Part shown: positions 25,895-35,018 of the stretch, in pieces
How the letters are laid out: the number at the start of each line of letters is the position of its first letter
Numbering within the stretch: position 1 is the first letter of the stretch
Source of the DNA: an uncultured Erythrobacter sp.
GTDB taxonomy: Bacteria; Pseudomonadota; Alphaproteobacteria; Sphingomonadales; Sphingomonadaceae
DNA: 35,798 bases
NCBI GenBank assembly: GCA_937899785.1
Contig: CALCCG010000039.1
Coordinates: 1-35,798, forward strand
Direction: 5' to 3'
The notes under the pieces: generated by a model
Told to the model about the DNA's origin: nothing
The model's input: only the letters and a program-made list of their open reading frames with translations
Database searches by the model: none
Position numbers and translations under genes: made by a program

Positions 25895-28567
25895 ATGACT
25901 TCGATGAACGACATCCGGCGCTCCTTTCTCGACTTTTTCAAGGGAGCCGATCACGCAGAGGTGCCCAGCGCGCCGCTGGTTCCGTATAACGATCCCACGC
26001 TGATGTTCGTGAATGCAGGCATGGTCCCCTTCAAGAACATGTTCACCGGGCTCGAAACGCCGCCCGCGCCGCGCGCCACGTCTTCGCAAAAATGTGTACG
26101 GGCCGGAGGCAAGCATAACGATCTCGACAATGTCGGCTACACAGCGCGCCACCACACATTCTTTGAGATGCTCGGCAATTTCTCGTTCGGAGATTATTTC
26201 AAGGAGCAAGCGATCGAGAACGCCTGGACCTTGCTGACTAAGCAATGGGGTCTTGACCGCGATCGCCTGATCGCCACGGTCTATCATACAGACGAAGAGG
26301 CCTTCGATCTGTGGCGCAAGATTGCGGGCCTGCCCGAGGACCGAATTATCCGAATTGCGACCAACGACAACTTCTGGTCGATGGGGGAAACCGGGCCATG
26401 CGGGCCGTGTTCGGAGATTTTCTACGATCACGGCGATCACATATGGGGCGGCCCGCCGGGATCGCCTGACGAAGACGGGGATCGCTTTGTCGAAATCTGG
26501 AACCTCGTTTTCATGCAGTTCGACAGCCAGGCCGACGGCACGCGGCTCGATCTGCCCAAACCCTCGATCGATACCGGCAGCGGCCTCGAACGCGTCGCGG
26601 CGGTCATGCAGGGGGTGCACAACAATTACGATATAGACACCTTCAAGACGTTGATCGGGGCGAGCGAACAGCTCACGGGCGTTGCCGCGCGGGGTGATCA
26701 CCTCGCAAGCCATCGGGTGATCGCCGACCATTTGCGCTCCACGAGTTTTCTGATGGCGGATGGCGTCCTCCCATCGAACGAAGGACGCGGCTATGTGCTT
26801 CGCCGAATTATGCGCCGGGCCATGCGGCACGCGCACTTGCTGGGAGCAAGCGAACCGCTCATGCACCGCCTTGTCTCGAGCCTGGTAACGGAGATGGGGC
26901 AGGCCTATCCGGAGTTGGTCCGTGGGCAGGCGCTGATTGAGGAGGTCTTGCTGCGCGAAGAGACGCAGTTCCGCAAAACGCTCGAAAAAGGGCTCAAGCT
27001 TCTTGATGAGGCGACCGGCGATATGAGCGAGGGCGGTGAGCTCGACGGGGAGACAGCGTTCAAGCTCTACGACACTTACGGGTTCCCCTATGACCTTACC
27101 GAAGACGCGCTGCGAAGCCGCGGCATCGGCGTCAATCGCGGCGGTTTTGACGCGGCGATGACCCGTCAAAAAGAGGCAGCCCGCGCGGCGTGGAAAGGCT
27201 CGGGCGAGGCGGCTTCGGAAGAGGTCTGGTTCGACATTGCCGACCGCGAAGGCGCCAGCGAATTCACGGGCTACAGCGCTGTCTCGGGCGAAGGCACGGT
27301 CGTGGCTATCGTGAAGGACGGCGCCGAGGTTGCTCGCGCAAGTCCAGGCGAAAGCGTGCCCATCCTGGCCAATCAGACCCCCTTTTACGGCACGAGTGGC
27401 GGCCAGACCGGTGACACGGGCGCGATCACCTCGCTCGATGGATTGGCCGCCAGGGTGACCGACACCACCAAGCCACTCGGCCGGCTGCACGCGCATCACG
27501 CGGAAGTGGAAGCGGGCGAATTGGCGGTGGGCGACACGGTTCAGCTGACGGTTGATGATGAGCGCCGGACCGCGATCCGCGCGAACCACTCTGCCACGCA
27601 CCTCGTGCACGCGGCCCTGCGCAACCGTCTCGGCGGGCATGTGACCCAAAAGGGCTCGCTGGTGGCCGAAGATCGCCTGCGGTTCGACTTCTCGCACCCA
27701 AGCGCGCTGACCCAAGAGGACGTCGCGGCGATCGAGCGCGAAGTGAACGCCGAGATCCGCGCTAACGAAACCGTCTCAACCCGCTTGATGAGCCCGGATG
27801 ACGCGGTCGAAGCGGGCGCTTTGGCGCTGTTTGGCGAAAAGTATGGTGAAGAGGTGCGCGTGCTATCAATGGGCCGCAAAGGCGAGGGTGGTCGCACCTA
27901 TTCGGTTGAGCTTTGTGGTGGGACTCATGTCCGGGCCACGGGCGATATCGGCGTCTTTCGGATCGTCAGCGAAAGCGCGGTGTCATCCGGTGTGCGCCGA
28001 ATAGAAGCGCTTACCGGAGAGGCGGCGCGGGATTGGCTCGTTGCGCGCGAAGACGCGCTCAAGGCCACGGCGAGCGCCATTCGCGCAACCCCAGACGAAG
28101 TGCCCGCCAGAGTGCTTGCCTTGCTTGATGAGCGCAAGAAGCTTGAGAAAGAGCTGGCTGACGCCAAAAAGGCTCTTGCTCTGCGTGGTGCCGCTGGTGC
28201 GAGCGCTTCGGGGCCGTCTGGCGCGGGCGATGTGGAAATCGCCGGCGTGACCTTCAGCGGACAAGTCCTGGATGGCTTGAGCCCCAAGGAATTGCGCCCG
28301 CTTCTGGACGAGGCAAAGACCCGGCTTGGTTCGGGTGTGGCGACTATCGTGGCGGTCAACGATGGAAAGGCGGCTATCGCGGCGGCTGTGACCGACGATC
28401 TCACCGATCGCTTCAGCGCAGTTGAGCTCGTTCGCGCGGGTGTCTCGGCGCTTGGAGGAAAGGGCGGAGGTGGCCGCCCAGACATGGCGCAGGGCGGAGG
28501 TCCCAACGCGGCTGAGGCTGATGCGGCTCTCTCGGCGGTGAAAGACATGTTAAGCGCTCAGGGTTAG
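25895..28567 (+). CDS. alaS: Alanyl-tRNA synthetase
   Basis: AlaS charges tRNA-Ala and edits mischarged Ser/Gly. The 890-residue protein begins with the class II catalytic domain ([36 protein letters not shown], then [18 protein letters not shown]). It contains the editing domain with the zinc ligands HSATH (His565, His569) and CGGTH (Cys674, His678), and ends with a coiled coil (about 735-765) and the Gly-rich C-Ala domain. Length and domain order are standard. The start may be ATG 25895 or 25904 (MNDIRRSF); neither has a Shine-Dalgarno sequence, and the 5' leader is weakly structured. Confidence 0.98.
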   Translation: MTSMNDIRRSFLDFFKGADHAEVPSAPLVPYNDPTLMFVNAGMVPFKNMFTGLETPPAPRATSSQKCVRAGGKHNDLDNVGYTARHHTFFEMLGNFSFGDYFKEQAIENAWTLLTKQWGLDRDRLIATVYHTDEEAFDLWRKIAGLPEDRIIRIATNDNFWSMGETGPCGPCSEIFYDHGDHIWGGPPGSPDEDGDRFVEIWNLVFMQFDSQADGTRLDLPKPSIDTGSGLERVAAVMQGVHNNYDIDTFKTLIGASEQLTGVAARGDHLASHRVIADHLRSTSFLMADGVLPSNEGRGYVLRRIMRRAMRHAHLLGASEPLMHRLVSSLVTEMGQAYPELVRGQALIEEVLLREETQFRKTLEKGLKLLDEATGDMSEGGELDGETAFKLYDTYGFPYDLTEDALRSRGIGVNRGGFDAAMTRQKEAARAAWKGSGEAASEEVWFDIADREGASEFTGYSAVSGEGTVVAIVKDGAEVARASPGESVPILANQTPFYGTSGGQTGDTGAITSLDGLAARVTDTTKPLGRLHAHHAEVEAGELAVGDTVQLTVDDERRTAIRANHSATHLVHAALRNRLGGHVTQKGSLVAEDRLRFDFSHPSALTQEDVAAIEREVNAEIRANETVSTRLMSPDDAVEAGALALFGEKYGEEVRVLSMGRKGEGGRTYSVELCGGTHVRATGDIGVFRIVSESAVSSGVRRIEALTGEAARDWLVAREDALKATASAIRATPDEVPARVLALLDERKKLEKELADAKKALALRGAAGASASGPSGAGDVEIAGVTFSGQVLDGLSPKELRPLLDEAKTRLGSGVATIVAVNDGKAAIAAAVTDDLTDRFSAVELVRAGVSALGGKGGGGRPDMAQGGGPNAAEADAALSAVKDMLSAQG

Positions 28568-28620
28568 CCATAGCCCGCCCGCAGAAGTTGGCCTGATGGT
28601 TTGCGTAAAGGCGCCGTGGC

Positions 28621-30453
28621 CTACACCTTCGAGGTTGTGAGTTTCGGCTTTTTGGATAGGCCGCCCTCGGTTTCAAGCCGTTCGCGGTATTCGTCACGCT
28701 TTTCGTGGATCGACACGATCACGGGCCCCATCGGAACTCCGATATCGACGAGGACGGCCTCAGAAAGCTGCAGCGAACTCTCAAGGTTCTCCGGCACAGC
28801 GTGGCTGGCACCGGCGCGGTATAAAGCGGCGGCGTGATCGGTGTCGCGCGCCCGCACAACGATCAGTAATTCGGGGTAAGCGGACCGCAGCTTGCTGACC
28901 AAACGCTGGGCCAAGACGGGCTCGTCCATGGTCAACACCACCGCAGGCGCCTGTTCGACACCAAGACGCGACAGCGCGTCGCCGCGCGCTGCGTCACCGA
29001 AGAGGGCGCGATAGCCGGCGCGATTAGCGGCTGAGACGGTGTCTGGATTGGAATCAAGGATCACGTAAGGCTGTTGATGCTTTGCCATCATATCGGCGAT
29101 CAACAATCCCACGCGCCCGCCGCCGATTATGATCGCTCGCGCCTCATCCGCATCCTCGTCGTCGTCGGGCATTTCGGGTGTGGGTTCGACCCGGCGCGCG
29201 CTCCCGCGGCCCAGCAACGCAAGAAGGGGCGTTACGGTCAGGCCAATGGCGGTCACAATCTGCCAGAACTGCGCCGTCTGTTGGTCCACCACCAAGGCCG
29301 ACGTTGCCGCAGCAAGCACGATCAGGGTTGTCTCGGAAGGGCTGGCCATAAGCACTCCGGTCTCCGCCGCAGTGCTGCGCCGCGCGCCCATAAATCGCAA
29401 CAGCAGGCCGGTTATAATCGCTTTGAACACCAAGACACCCAGAACGGCCACAGTGAGCTCACCCAGCATGCTCCAGATTGTGCGCAGATCAATGCTCATC
29501 CCGACGGTGATCAGAAACACGCCCAGCGCCAGGCCTTTGAAGGGCTCGATGATGCTCTCGATCTCACCGTGATACTCGGTTTCCGCGATCAAGAGGCCGG
29601 CTATCAACGCACCCACGATGGGAGAGAGGCCCGTTGCCCCCGTGACCAGGCTTGCCCCGATGACGACCAGCAATGTTGCGGCGAGGAACAACTCGGGGCT
29701 CTTGGTTCGCGCGGCTTGGCTGAACAAGCGAGGCAGAGCGACGCGGCCAAGCACAAGGAGAAGCGCCACCACCAGACCGCCCTGCCAGAGGGTTGTCATC
29801 AGTCCGCTCATGCCATCGCCTTGGGCGTTGGGCGCCAGCGCGCCAAGGATGAAGATGATCGGGACAATCATGATGTCCTCGAACAGCAGCATCGACAGCG
29901 CAGCGCGTCCCACCGGCGATTTGGTCCCCGAAATCGGCAGCACGATCGCGGTCGATGAAAAGGCAAGCGCAAAACCCAGGGCAAGCGCTCCGGTTTGGTC
30001 CATCCCGTTGGAGAAGTGGAGGAAAGCCGCCGTGGAAGAGCCGATGATCAGCAGCTCGAGCGAGCCCAGTCCAAAGACGAGTTTTCGCAACTGCCACAAA
30101 CGGTTGAAGCTCAATTCAAGCCCAATGGCAAAGAGCAGCAGGATGATCCCGAAGTCGGCAAAGGGTGCAAGCCTATCGGGGTCGGATATTGTGACAGAGG
30201 CAATCCAGGGGGTCGTGTCGCCAAGCGAGCCGATCCCCAGCGTCACCAGTATTCGATCGGAGAAGCGCACCAGCGAGGGCGCGGATTCGCCCAAGGTGTT
30301 TAGGCCGTATGGGCCCACGAGAATGCCGATCAGAATGAAGCCGATCACCGGCGTCACCCGGAACCGCGCGAAGACGGGGATCACGATCCCGGCCGCGCCC
30401 AAGATCACCAGCGTGTCTTTGACTTCTGATGTTATGGTGAGTTCGCCAGCCAT
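28621..30453 (-). CDS. Cation:proton antiporter, CPA2 family, with RCK (TrkA-N) domain
   Basis: This 610-residue inner-membrane protein has about twelve hydrophobic helices (residues about 15-415). They include the CPA2 motifs GFILIGILVGPYGL, LLLFAIGLELSFNRLW and LALGFALAFSSTAIVLPI. A charged linker (PDDDEDADEA) then leads into a cytoplasmic RCK/TrkA-N Rossmann domain with GGGRVG at 444-449 and YVILDSNPDTVSAANR. This is the Kef/YbaL type, which exchanges K+ (or Na+) for protons and is gated by nucleotide or thiol ligands at the RCK domain. It is closer to YbaL/KefB/KefC than to NhaP. It converges on alaS and lies downstream of icd, separated from it by the icd terminator. Confidence 0.9.
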   Translation of the reverse strand: MAGELTITSEVKDTLVILGAAGIVIPVFARFRVTPVIGFILIGILVGPYGLNTLGESAPSLVRFSDRILVTLGIGSLGDTTPWIASVTISDPDRLAPFADFGIILLLFAIGLELSFNRLWQLRKLVFGLGSLELLIIGSSTAAFLHFSNGMDQTGALALGFALAFSSTAIVLPISGTKSPVGRAALSMLLFEDIMIVPIIFILGALAPNAQGDGMSGLMTTLWQGGLVVALLLVLGRVALPRLFSQAARTKSPELFLAATLLVVIGASLVTGATGLSPIVGALIAGLLIAETEYHGEIESIIEPFKGLALGVFLITVGMSIDLRTIWSMLGELTVAVLGVLVFKAIITGLLLRFMGARRSTAAETGVLMASPSETTLIVLAAATSALVVDQQTAQFWQIVTAIGLTVTPLLALLGRGSARRVEPTPEMPDDDEDADEARAIIIGGGRVGLLIADMMAKHQQPYVILDSNPDTVSAANRAGYRALFGDAARGDALSRLGVEQAPAVVLTMDEPVLAQRLVSKLRSAYPELLIVVRARDTDHAAALYRAGASHAVPENLESSLQLSEAVLVDIGVPMGPVIVSIHEKRDEYRERLETEGGLSKKPKLTTSKV

Positions 30454-30507
30454 GCGGCTGCGTTAGCGCGACGCCGAGTTTGTGTCACCCCGCATGGTGC
30501 ACTGCAC

Positions 30508-30542
30508 AATAAAACGGTGGCCAATCTGTGAAAGGCCGCCGT
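30508..30542 (-). terminator. Intrinsic terminator of icd
   Basis: On the minus strand ACGGCGGCC pairs with GGCCACCGT across one mismatch (30534-30542 with 30514-30522). The loop is 11 bases and TTTTATT follows. It sits 33 bases after the icd stop and before the antiporter gene on the same strand, so the two genes are separate units. Confidence 0.82.
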
Positions 30543-30574
30543 CCCTGTTTTTCGTCGGATTACACTCTCTTAAG

Positions 30575-31795
30575 TCAGGCCCAGTTGGCCATTTCCTTTT
30601 CGAGATTCTCTACGATCGCCTCGAAGAATTGCTCAGTGGTGAGCCAGTTTTGGCCCGGACCGATCAGAAGCGCCAAATCCTTCGTCATCGAACCGCTTTC
30701 GACCGTTTCGATACAGACCCGCTCAAGCGTTTCGGCAAACTTCACCACGTCGGGCGTCTCGTCGAACTTGCCGCGATACATCAGGCCTCGGGTCCAGGCG
30801 AAGATCGACGCGATCGGGTTGGTTGACGTCGCTTTGCCCTGCTCGTGCTGGCGATAGTGGCGGGTGACCGTTCCGTGAGCCGCTTCCGCTTCGACGGTCT
30901 TGCCATCCGGGGTCATGAGGACTGATGTCATAAGGCCGAGCGAGCCAAAGCCTTGCGCAACGGTGTCCGACTGCACGTCACCGTCGTAGTTCTTACACGC
31001 CCACACGAACTTGCCCGACCACTTGAGCGCGGAGGCGACCATGTCGTCGATCAGGCGGTGTTCGTAGTGAATGCCGGCCTCTTTGAAGCGCGCTTCGAAT
31101 TCGGCTTCGTAGATCTCCTGAAACAGGTCTTTGAAGCGACCATCATAGGCTTTCATAATGGTGTTTTTGGTCGACAGGTAAACCGGCCAGCCGCGATCGA
31201 GCCCATAGTTCATGGAGGCGCGAGCAAAGGCGCGGATCGAATCGTCAAGGTTGTACATCGCCATCGCGACGCCGGAGGATTCGAAGCGATAAACGTCGAG
31301 ATCGAGGATCGCACCATCGTCGCCTTCGTAGACGAGGCGCAGCTTGCCCGGGCCCGGGATCAGCGTGTCTGTGGCGCGGTATTGGTCGCCAAAGGCGTGA
31401 CGACCGACCACGATCGGATCGGTCCAGCCCGGCACCAGACGCGGCACGTTGTCAATCACGATCGGTTCGCGGAAGACAACCCCGCCAAGGATGTTGCGGA
31501 TTGTGCCGTTGGGCGAACGCCACATTTTCTTGAGGTCAAACTCTTCAACGCGCGCTTCGTCCGGCGTGATCGTGGCGCATTTGACGCCCACGCCGAATTC
31601 CTTGATCGCGTTGGCCGCGTCGACCGTGATCTGATCGTCGGTCTCGTCGCGCTTTTCGATCGAAAGGTCGTAATATTTCAGGTCGACGTCGAGATAGGGC
31701 AGGATCAGCCGCTCGCGGATCCATTGCCAGATGATCTTCGTCATTTCGTCGCCGTCGAGCTCGACAACCGGGTTTGTGACCTGAATTTTTTGCAT
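30575..31795 (-). CDS. icd: NADP-dependent isocitrate dehydrogenase (eukaryote-like homodimeric type)
   Basis: Icd oxidatively decarboxylates isocitrate to 2-oxoglutarate with NADP in the TCA cycle. The 406-residue protein has [14 protein letters not shown] at the N terminus and [15 protein letters not shown] at 72-86. The substrate loop is [15 protein letters not shown] (Ser94 region). The metal-binding segment is [25 protein letters not shown], and the NADP-binding motif is [12 protein letters not shown]. The sequence is of the eukaryotic cytosolic/mitochondrial subfamily found in many alphaproteobacteria, not the E. coli type. The ATG at 31795 has an AGGAAGG-like site upstream. It is transcribed as a single gene with its own terminator. 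Confidence 0.97.
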   Translation of the reverse strand: MQKIQVTNPVVELDGDEMTKIIWQWIRERLILPYLDVDLKYYDLSIEKRDETDDQITVDAANAIKEFGVGVKCATITPDEARVEEFDLKKMWRSPNGTIRNILGGVVFREPIVIDNVPRLVPGWTDPIVVGRHAFGDQYRATDTLIPGPGKLRLVYEGDDGAILDLDVYRFESSGVAMAMYNLDDSIRAFARASMNYGLDRGWPVYLSTKNTIMKAYDGRFKDLFQEIYEAEFEARFKEAGIHYEHRLIDDMVASALKWSGKFVWACKNYDGDVQSDTVAQGFGSLGLMTSVLMTPDGKTVEAEAAHGTVTRHYRQHEQGKATSTNPIASIFAWTRGLMYRGKFDETPDVVKFAETLERVCIETVESGSMTKDLALLIGPGQNWLTTEQFFEAIVENLEKEMANWA

Positions 31796-31975
31796 GAGAA
31801 GTGTCCCGCCTTCCTTGGTGCGATTGGCGGCGCGGCTTTAGGGGGGCACGCGCGCATCCTCTACTGTGTGATAAGATCCCTGCGGCGGGCTTTAGCAGAG
31901 GCGGGGCGCTGTGCAAGCCGGGCTTCGCGGGTTTTTGCGAGTCACTTGCAAACCATTCGGATCAGGTTGACGCGC

Positions 31976-32004
31976 AAAGAAAAAGCCCGCCGGAGGGGCG
32001 GGCT
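31976..32004 (-). terminator. Intrinsic terminator of the tRNA-Val gene
   Basis: On the minus strand a perfect 8-base-pair stem, AGCCCGCC with GGCGGGCT (31984-31991 with 31997-32004), encloses a 5-base loop. It is followed by TTTTTCTTT. It lies 28 bases after the encoded CCA of the tRNA. Confidence 0.93.
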
Positions 32005-32032
32005 CTTGATCCGGAACTCCCCGGAAAACCGA

Positions 32033-32107
32033 TGGTGGGCGTACCAAGATTTGAACTTGGGACCCCTACGATGTCAACATAGTGCTCTACCCCTGAGCTA
32101 TACGCCC
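32033..32107 (-). tRNA. tRNA-Val (anticodon GAC)
   Basis: The 75-base gene folds into a full cloverleaf: acceptor GGGCGTA/TACGCCC, D arm GCTC/GAGC with loop AGGGGTA, anticodon arm CTATG/CGTAG with loop TTGACAT (anticodon GAC), variable loop GGGTC, and T arm CCAAG/CTTGG with loop TTCAAAT. The discriminator is A and the 3' CCA is encoded (32033-32035). The GAC anticodon reads GUC and GUU valine codons. The gene lies downstream of cpdR on the same strand, with 120 bases between them, and has its own terminator. Confidence 0.97.
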
Positions 32108-32227
32108 CAACCATCGAATGGCCGCGCCAAAACCGAAAGCTTTGTCGAAGCGGAGCGGCCCATTAACGCAGGCCCCGCAGCTGTGCAAGCGATTCGAGCC
32201 GCTTTTCGCAATCCGGCAAAGTGTCGC

Positions 32228-32617
32228 TTAGACGCGGGCTTCGCGCTGCTCCTCAAAGACACGCTCAACTTCAAGCACGAGGTCGCGCAAGTGGAACGGT
32301 TTCGAGAGAACTTTGGCCGCCGGCTGTTCGCGGCTGGCCCGCAGCGAGACGGCGGCAAAGCCTGTGATGAACATCACTTTGGTGCTGGGGCTGATCTCAG
32401 CGCAGCGCTGGGCTAGCTCAATCCCATCCATTTCCGGCATCACGATATCGGAAAGCAGAAGGTCGAAACGCTCGCTTTCCAAAAGGGGAAGGGCGTCTGT
32501 CCCGCGGTCCACGGTCTCGACTCGGTAACCTGCGTTGGTCAGCGCCCGGGCGAGGTAAGCGCGCATGGCTTCTTCGTCCTCGGCAAGCAGGATTCGCGGA
32601 GCGTTCGTCTCTGTCAT
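32228..32617 (-). CDS. cpdR: Response regulator CpdR (ClpXP adaptor switch)
   Basis: CpdR is a stand-alone receiver. Unphosphorylated, it brings ClpXP and its substrates together at the cell pole; CckA-ChpT phosphorylation switches it off. The 129-residue protein is only a receiver domain, with the acidic pair in LLAEDEEAMRAYLARALTNAGY, phosphoacceptor Asp57 in LLSDIVMPEMDG, VMFITGFAAVSL and Lys106 in KVLSKPFHLRDLVLEVERVF. These strings are characteristic of CpdR. The protein ends in EARV. The start is ATG 32617; a GTG at 32641 is in frame but has no support. It diverges from the N-formylglutamate amidohydrolase gene. Confidence 0.93.
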   Translation of the reverse strand: MTETNAPRILLAEDEEAMRAYLARALTNAGYRVETVDRGTDALPLLESERFDLLLSDIVMPEMDGIELAQRCAEISPSTKVMFITGFAAVSLRASREQPAAKVLSKPFHLRDLVLEVERVFEEQREARV

Positions 32618-32824
32618 GGAAAGCGTGTTAGCAGGTCCCACTTAAGAAATCTTATCTTGTGGGCCTCGTTTGTGGCCAGGTGCGATTTTCTGTCCCGGCC
32701 ACGGCTAAGATCGGCGCTTTGCGCGGCGCTCAATCCGCAAGCCAAGCGGCGCGTATCGGGCTTTGACTTATCGTTTGAAACAGGGCAGCACGAAAAGGTG
32801 AGAACAGTTCGCAGCGCCCGTTCG

Positions 32825-33820
32825 ATGTCCCGCTCGCTCAGCGCGTACCCGCTTGGGACGGAGGTCTTCACCGTTTCCGGGGGCAGAGTGCCAGCAAAAG
32901 AGGCCGCGGCGGATTGCGGACCGGCTTTTACCCACGCGGCTCCCCGCTCTATGCCGTTGCCGGTTCTTATTGCGGTTCCTCACGCGGGGCGCGCTTACCC
33001 CGACCATGTCCTGGCCGGATTTCGCGATGAGGAGTTGTGCCAGCTTCGCTTGGAAGATCGCTTCGTTGATCAGCTTGGCGTTGCGATTGCCAAGTCAACG
33101 GGAACCGGGGTGTTGCTTGCCCACGCGCCGCGCGCGATGCTCGATCTGAACCGGGCGCACGACGATATCGACTGGGAGATGATCCAAGGGGCGCGCCGCC
33201 GGAGTTCGGCGCCGCGGACACATTCCGGCAAGCGGATGGGCAGCGCCAATCGCCGCGCTCGCAGCGGCCTTGGTCTGGTTCCGCGCCGCTTGCCTGGCTT
33301 TGGTGAGATCTGGCGCGGGCTCCTGCCGCGAGAGGAGCTCGACGCGCGCATTGATCACATACACCGACCGTATCATGACTTTCTGCGGTGCGAATTGGAG
33401 CGTATCCGCGATGCGTGGGGAGCCGCTTTGTTGATCGATCTCCACTCGATGCCTCCATTGCGTCGGCAACTGGGCCATGATCGCGCCCCTCAAATCGTTG
33501 TTGGCGATCGCTTTGGCGCGTCTTCCGGGGCCAATCTTGTGTCGAGAGCGTTTCGCTACCTTGAAGCAAGTGGGTATGAAGCGGCGCACAATCGGCCTTA
33601 CTCAGGGGGCTATGTCCTCGATCGGCACGCGGCTCCGTCGCGTGGGATTCACGCGCTGCAAATCGAGGTTTGCCGTTCGGCCTATCTGGATGAGCGTTTT
33701 GCGGAAGTTTCGAGCGGTCTGGATCCGCTTGCCGCGATGCTTGCAGGCCTTGTCCGCGAACTTGGCGCCGAGACCGCTCGCCTTGCTAATGGCGGACGCC
33801 TTGACGAGGCGGCCGAGTAG
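32825..33820 (+). CDS. N-formylglutamate amidohydrolase
   Basis: This 331-residue hydrolase of the N-formylglutamate deformylase family splits N-formyl-glutamate to formate and glutamate. Motifs seen are LIAVPHAGRAYP (about 43-54), LEDRFVDQL, RAMLDLNRAHDDIDW, HRPYHDFLRCEL, ALLIDLHSMPP and the C-terminal HALQIEVCRSAYLDE. They match the metal-binding positions of the family (PF05013). The start is uncertain: ATG 32825 leaves a 42-residue N-terminal extension before the first motif, and neither it nor the open frame up to 32657 has a clear ribosome site. The gene lies divergent to cpdR, an arrangement seen in other alphaproteobacteria. No hut genes are next to it, so a role in histidine degradation is not supported here. 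Confidence 0.87.
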   Translation: MSRSLSAYPLGTEVFTVSGGRVPAKEAAADCGPAFTHAAPRSMPLPVLIAVPHAGRAYPDHVLAGFRDEELCQLRLEDRFVDQLGVAIAKSTGTGVLLAHAPRAMLDLNRAHDDIDWEMIQGARRRSSAPRTHSGKRMGSANRRARSGLGLVPRRLPGFGEIWRGLLPREELDARIDHIHRPYHDFLRCELERIRDAWGAALLIDLHSMPPLRRQLGHDRAPQIVVGDRFGASSGANLVSRAFRYLEASGYEAAHNRPYSGGYVLDRHAAPSRGIHALQIEVCRSAYLDERFAEVSSGLDPLAAMLAGLVRELGAETARLANGGRLDEAAE

Positions 33821-33848
33821 TCCGGCCCCTCCCAAACGCCTCGCTATG

Positions 33849-33882
33849 AAAAAACCACCTCGCGCATAGGTGCACGAGGTGG
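33849..33882 (-). terminator. Intrinsic terminator downstream of sapC
   Basis: On the minus strand CCACCTCG (33875-33882) pairs with CGAGGTGG (33855-33862), the stem extends by two G-C pairs, and a T6 run follows (33849-33854). It ends transcripts coming from higher coordinates on the minus strand, about 175-200 bases after the sapC stop. Confidence 0.9.
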
Positions 33883-34055
33883 CCAAGGTTCAGGGAGTCC
33901 CACTCCTTCGCCAGAAGCGGGTCGGAACGGTCAATGAGGGGGTACCGCTCACATTGATCAAGATAGGATGCGACCTGGTCTTTTCAAGCCGACCAGGCCG
34001 CGTAGTGATACTTAGGTTCGCGAGGAAAACGCTAACCGCCGATTAAGAGCTTGGC
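33855..34055 (-). ncRNA. Structured 3' region of sapC, possible small RNA
   Basis: Between the sapC stop and the terminator, the minus strand can form several hairpins. One has an 11-base-pair stem at 33970-34001, and it is complete only as minus-strand RNA because one pair is G-U. A second has arms TCAATG/CATTGA at 33931-33957, and a third is a short GGAGT/ACTCC hairpin near 33896-33908. No open frame of note is present. This could be a long structured 3' UTR or a processed or independent small RNA. I cannot assign it to a known RNA family. Confidence 0.45.
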
Positions 34056-34841
34056 TCAGCCCGCGGCGCCGTTTGCAGCGGGCGCTGGCACCTTGCCTTG
34101 CGCCGATTGACGCTCGAACAGGCGGCGCATCAGGTTCATGGAGAACAGGTGAGCGTGGATCAGCATGATCATGCCGTTCTTGTTGAGCGCTTCAAGCGTT
34201 TCGGTTGGGAGTTCGCGCAGCTTGTTTTCATCAACCATGCGGAAGCCGCGATAGACAAACGGCTTGTCCGGGGCGTCCGAACGCGTGATCGCAATCTCCC
34301 CGTCCATCAGAATGTCGAGCTTTTTGAGCTCTTCGAGGAAAGCGCGGGTGCGCTGACCCGATTCTTCGAACTTCTGGCAGAACTCCAGAACGCCCTTGGT
34401 GTAATCGGTTGGCTCACCCTCGCCGGTGAAGAGCGCCTGGCCGGTTTCTTGCTTTGCGATCACGCTGGCGGTCGGATCGAAGCAAAGCGACATGTCATCC
34501 GACCCCTGCTGCAGCTTGGCGAGGATAAAGGGGTAGCGGCGAATATACGCCGGCACGTAAACATCAGCGACCATCTTTCCGTCATCGCCAATGAAGGTGT
34601 TTACGCCCTCGTTAAGGCCAAACAGCGCGATAGGGAGAGGATTGTCCCCCGCGGTGAAGACGATTGGATAGTTGCGTTGCGCGTCGACGAACTCGTCAAT
34701 AGTCAGCGGGATCGCGTGCGTTTCGGCAAGAAAACTCGCGTCATCAAAAGTGCCGACTGACCAATCCCCATGCTCTTTGCTGTTGAGGGGAAGCAGGTCT
34801 TTGTAAAACAGCGGAAGTTGCGGCTGCGGCGCGGTGGCCAT
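34056..34841 (-). CDS. sapC: SapC family protein
   Basis: This 261-residue protein of the SapC family (PF07277) takes its name from a gene next to Campylobacter S-layer genes. Its biochemical role is not established. Motifs seen include LPLFYKDLLPLNSKEHGDWSV near the start, AIPLTIDEFVDAQRNYPIVF, NPLPIALFGLNEGVNTFI, ADVYVPAYIRRYPFIL and FRMVDENKLRELP, all typical of the family. There is no signal peptide and no membrane segment. The last 15 residues are an Ala/Pro-rich tail. The start at 34841 has GGAGA just upstream; an in-frame extension to 34913 is possible but not needed. It lies downstream of the FAD oxidoreductase gene on the same strand, with 177 bases between. Confidence 0.9.
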   Translation of the reverse strand: MATAPQPQLPLFYKDLLPLNSKEHGDWSVGTFDDASFLAETHAIPLTIDEFVDAQRNYPIVFTAGDNPLPIALFGLNEGVNTFIGDDGKMVADVYVPAYIRRYPFILAKLQQGSDDMSLCFDPTASVIAKQETGQALFTGEGEPTDYTKGVLEFCQKFEESGQRTRAFLEELKKLDILMDGEIAITRSDAPDKPFVYRGFRMVDENKLRELPTETLEALNKNGMIMLIHAHLFSMNLMRRLFERQSAQGKVPAPAANGAAG

Positions 34842-35018
34842 GTGGTGTCTCCGAAAATTTGGAAGATGATGAAACTCTGAAAAATCCGTGGGCGTTACCT
34901 GTGGGGGTATCAAAGCGCCACTTGGGTCTTTTCTCCCGGTATCACCGAACGAGCCGCGCCTTAGGCCGGTTCGCGTGTCGGTGCAAGCCGCGCCGGACTT
35001 TGCCCAGACCTGCGGGTG

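Noticed and set aside
25664..27715. Very long open frame (683 codons) on the minus strand opposite recA's 3' end and alaS
   Set aside because: It is antisense to the well-supported alaS gene. Its composition is that of a shadow frame in high-GC DNA, with no recognisable domain and no ribosome site.
32640..32660. TTAA near a second AT-rich half (TTAA-N7-TATC) upstream of cpdR, resembling a CtrA box
   Set aside because: Only one half-site matches TTAA-N7-TTAA. Such partial matches are expected by chance, and a similar weak one occurs before recA (TTAA-N7-TAAT near 24550).
32614..32871. Short minus-strand open frame between cpdR and the amidohydrolase gene
   Set aside because: It has no ribosome site, overlaps the starts of both flanking genes and has no recognisable feature.
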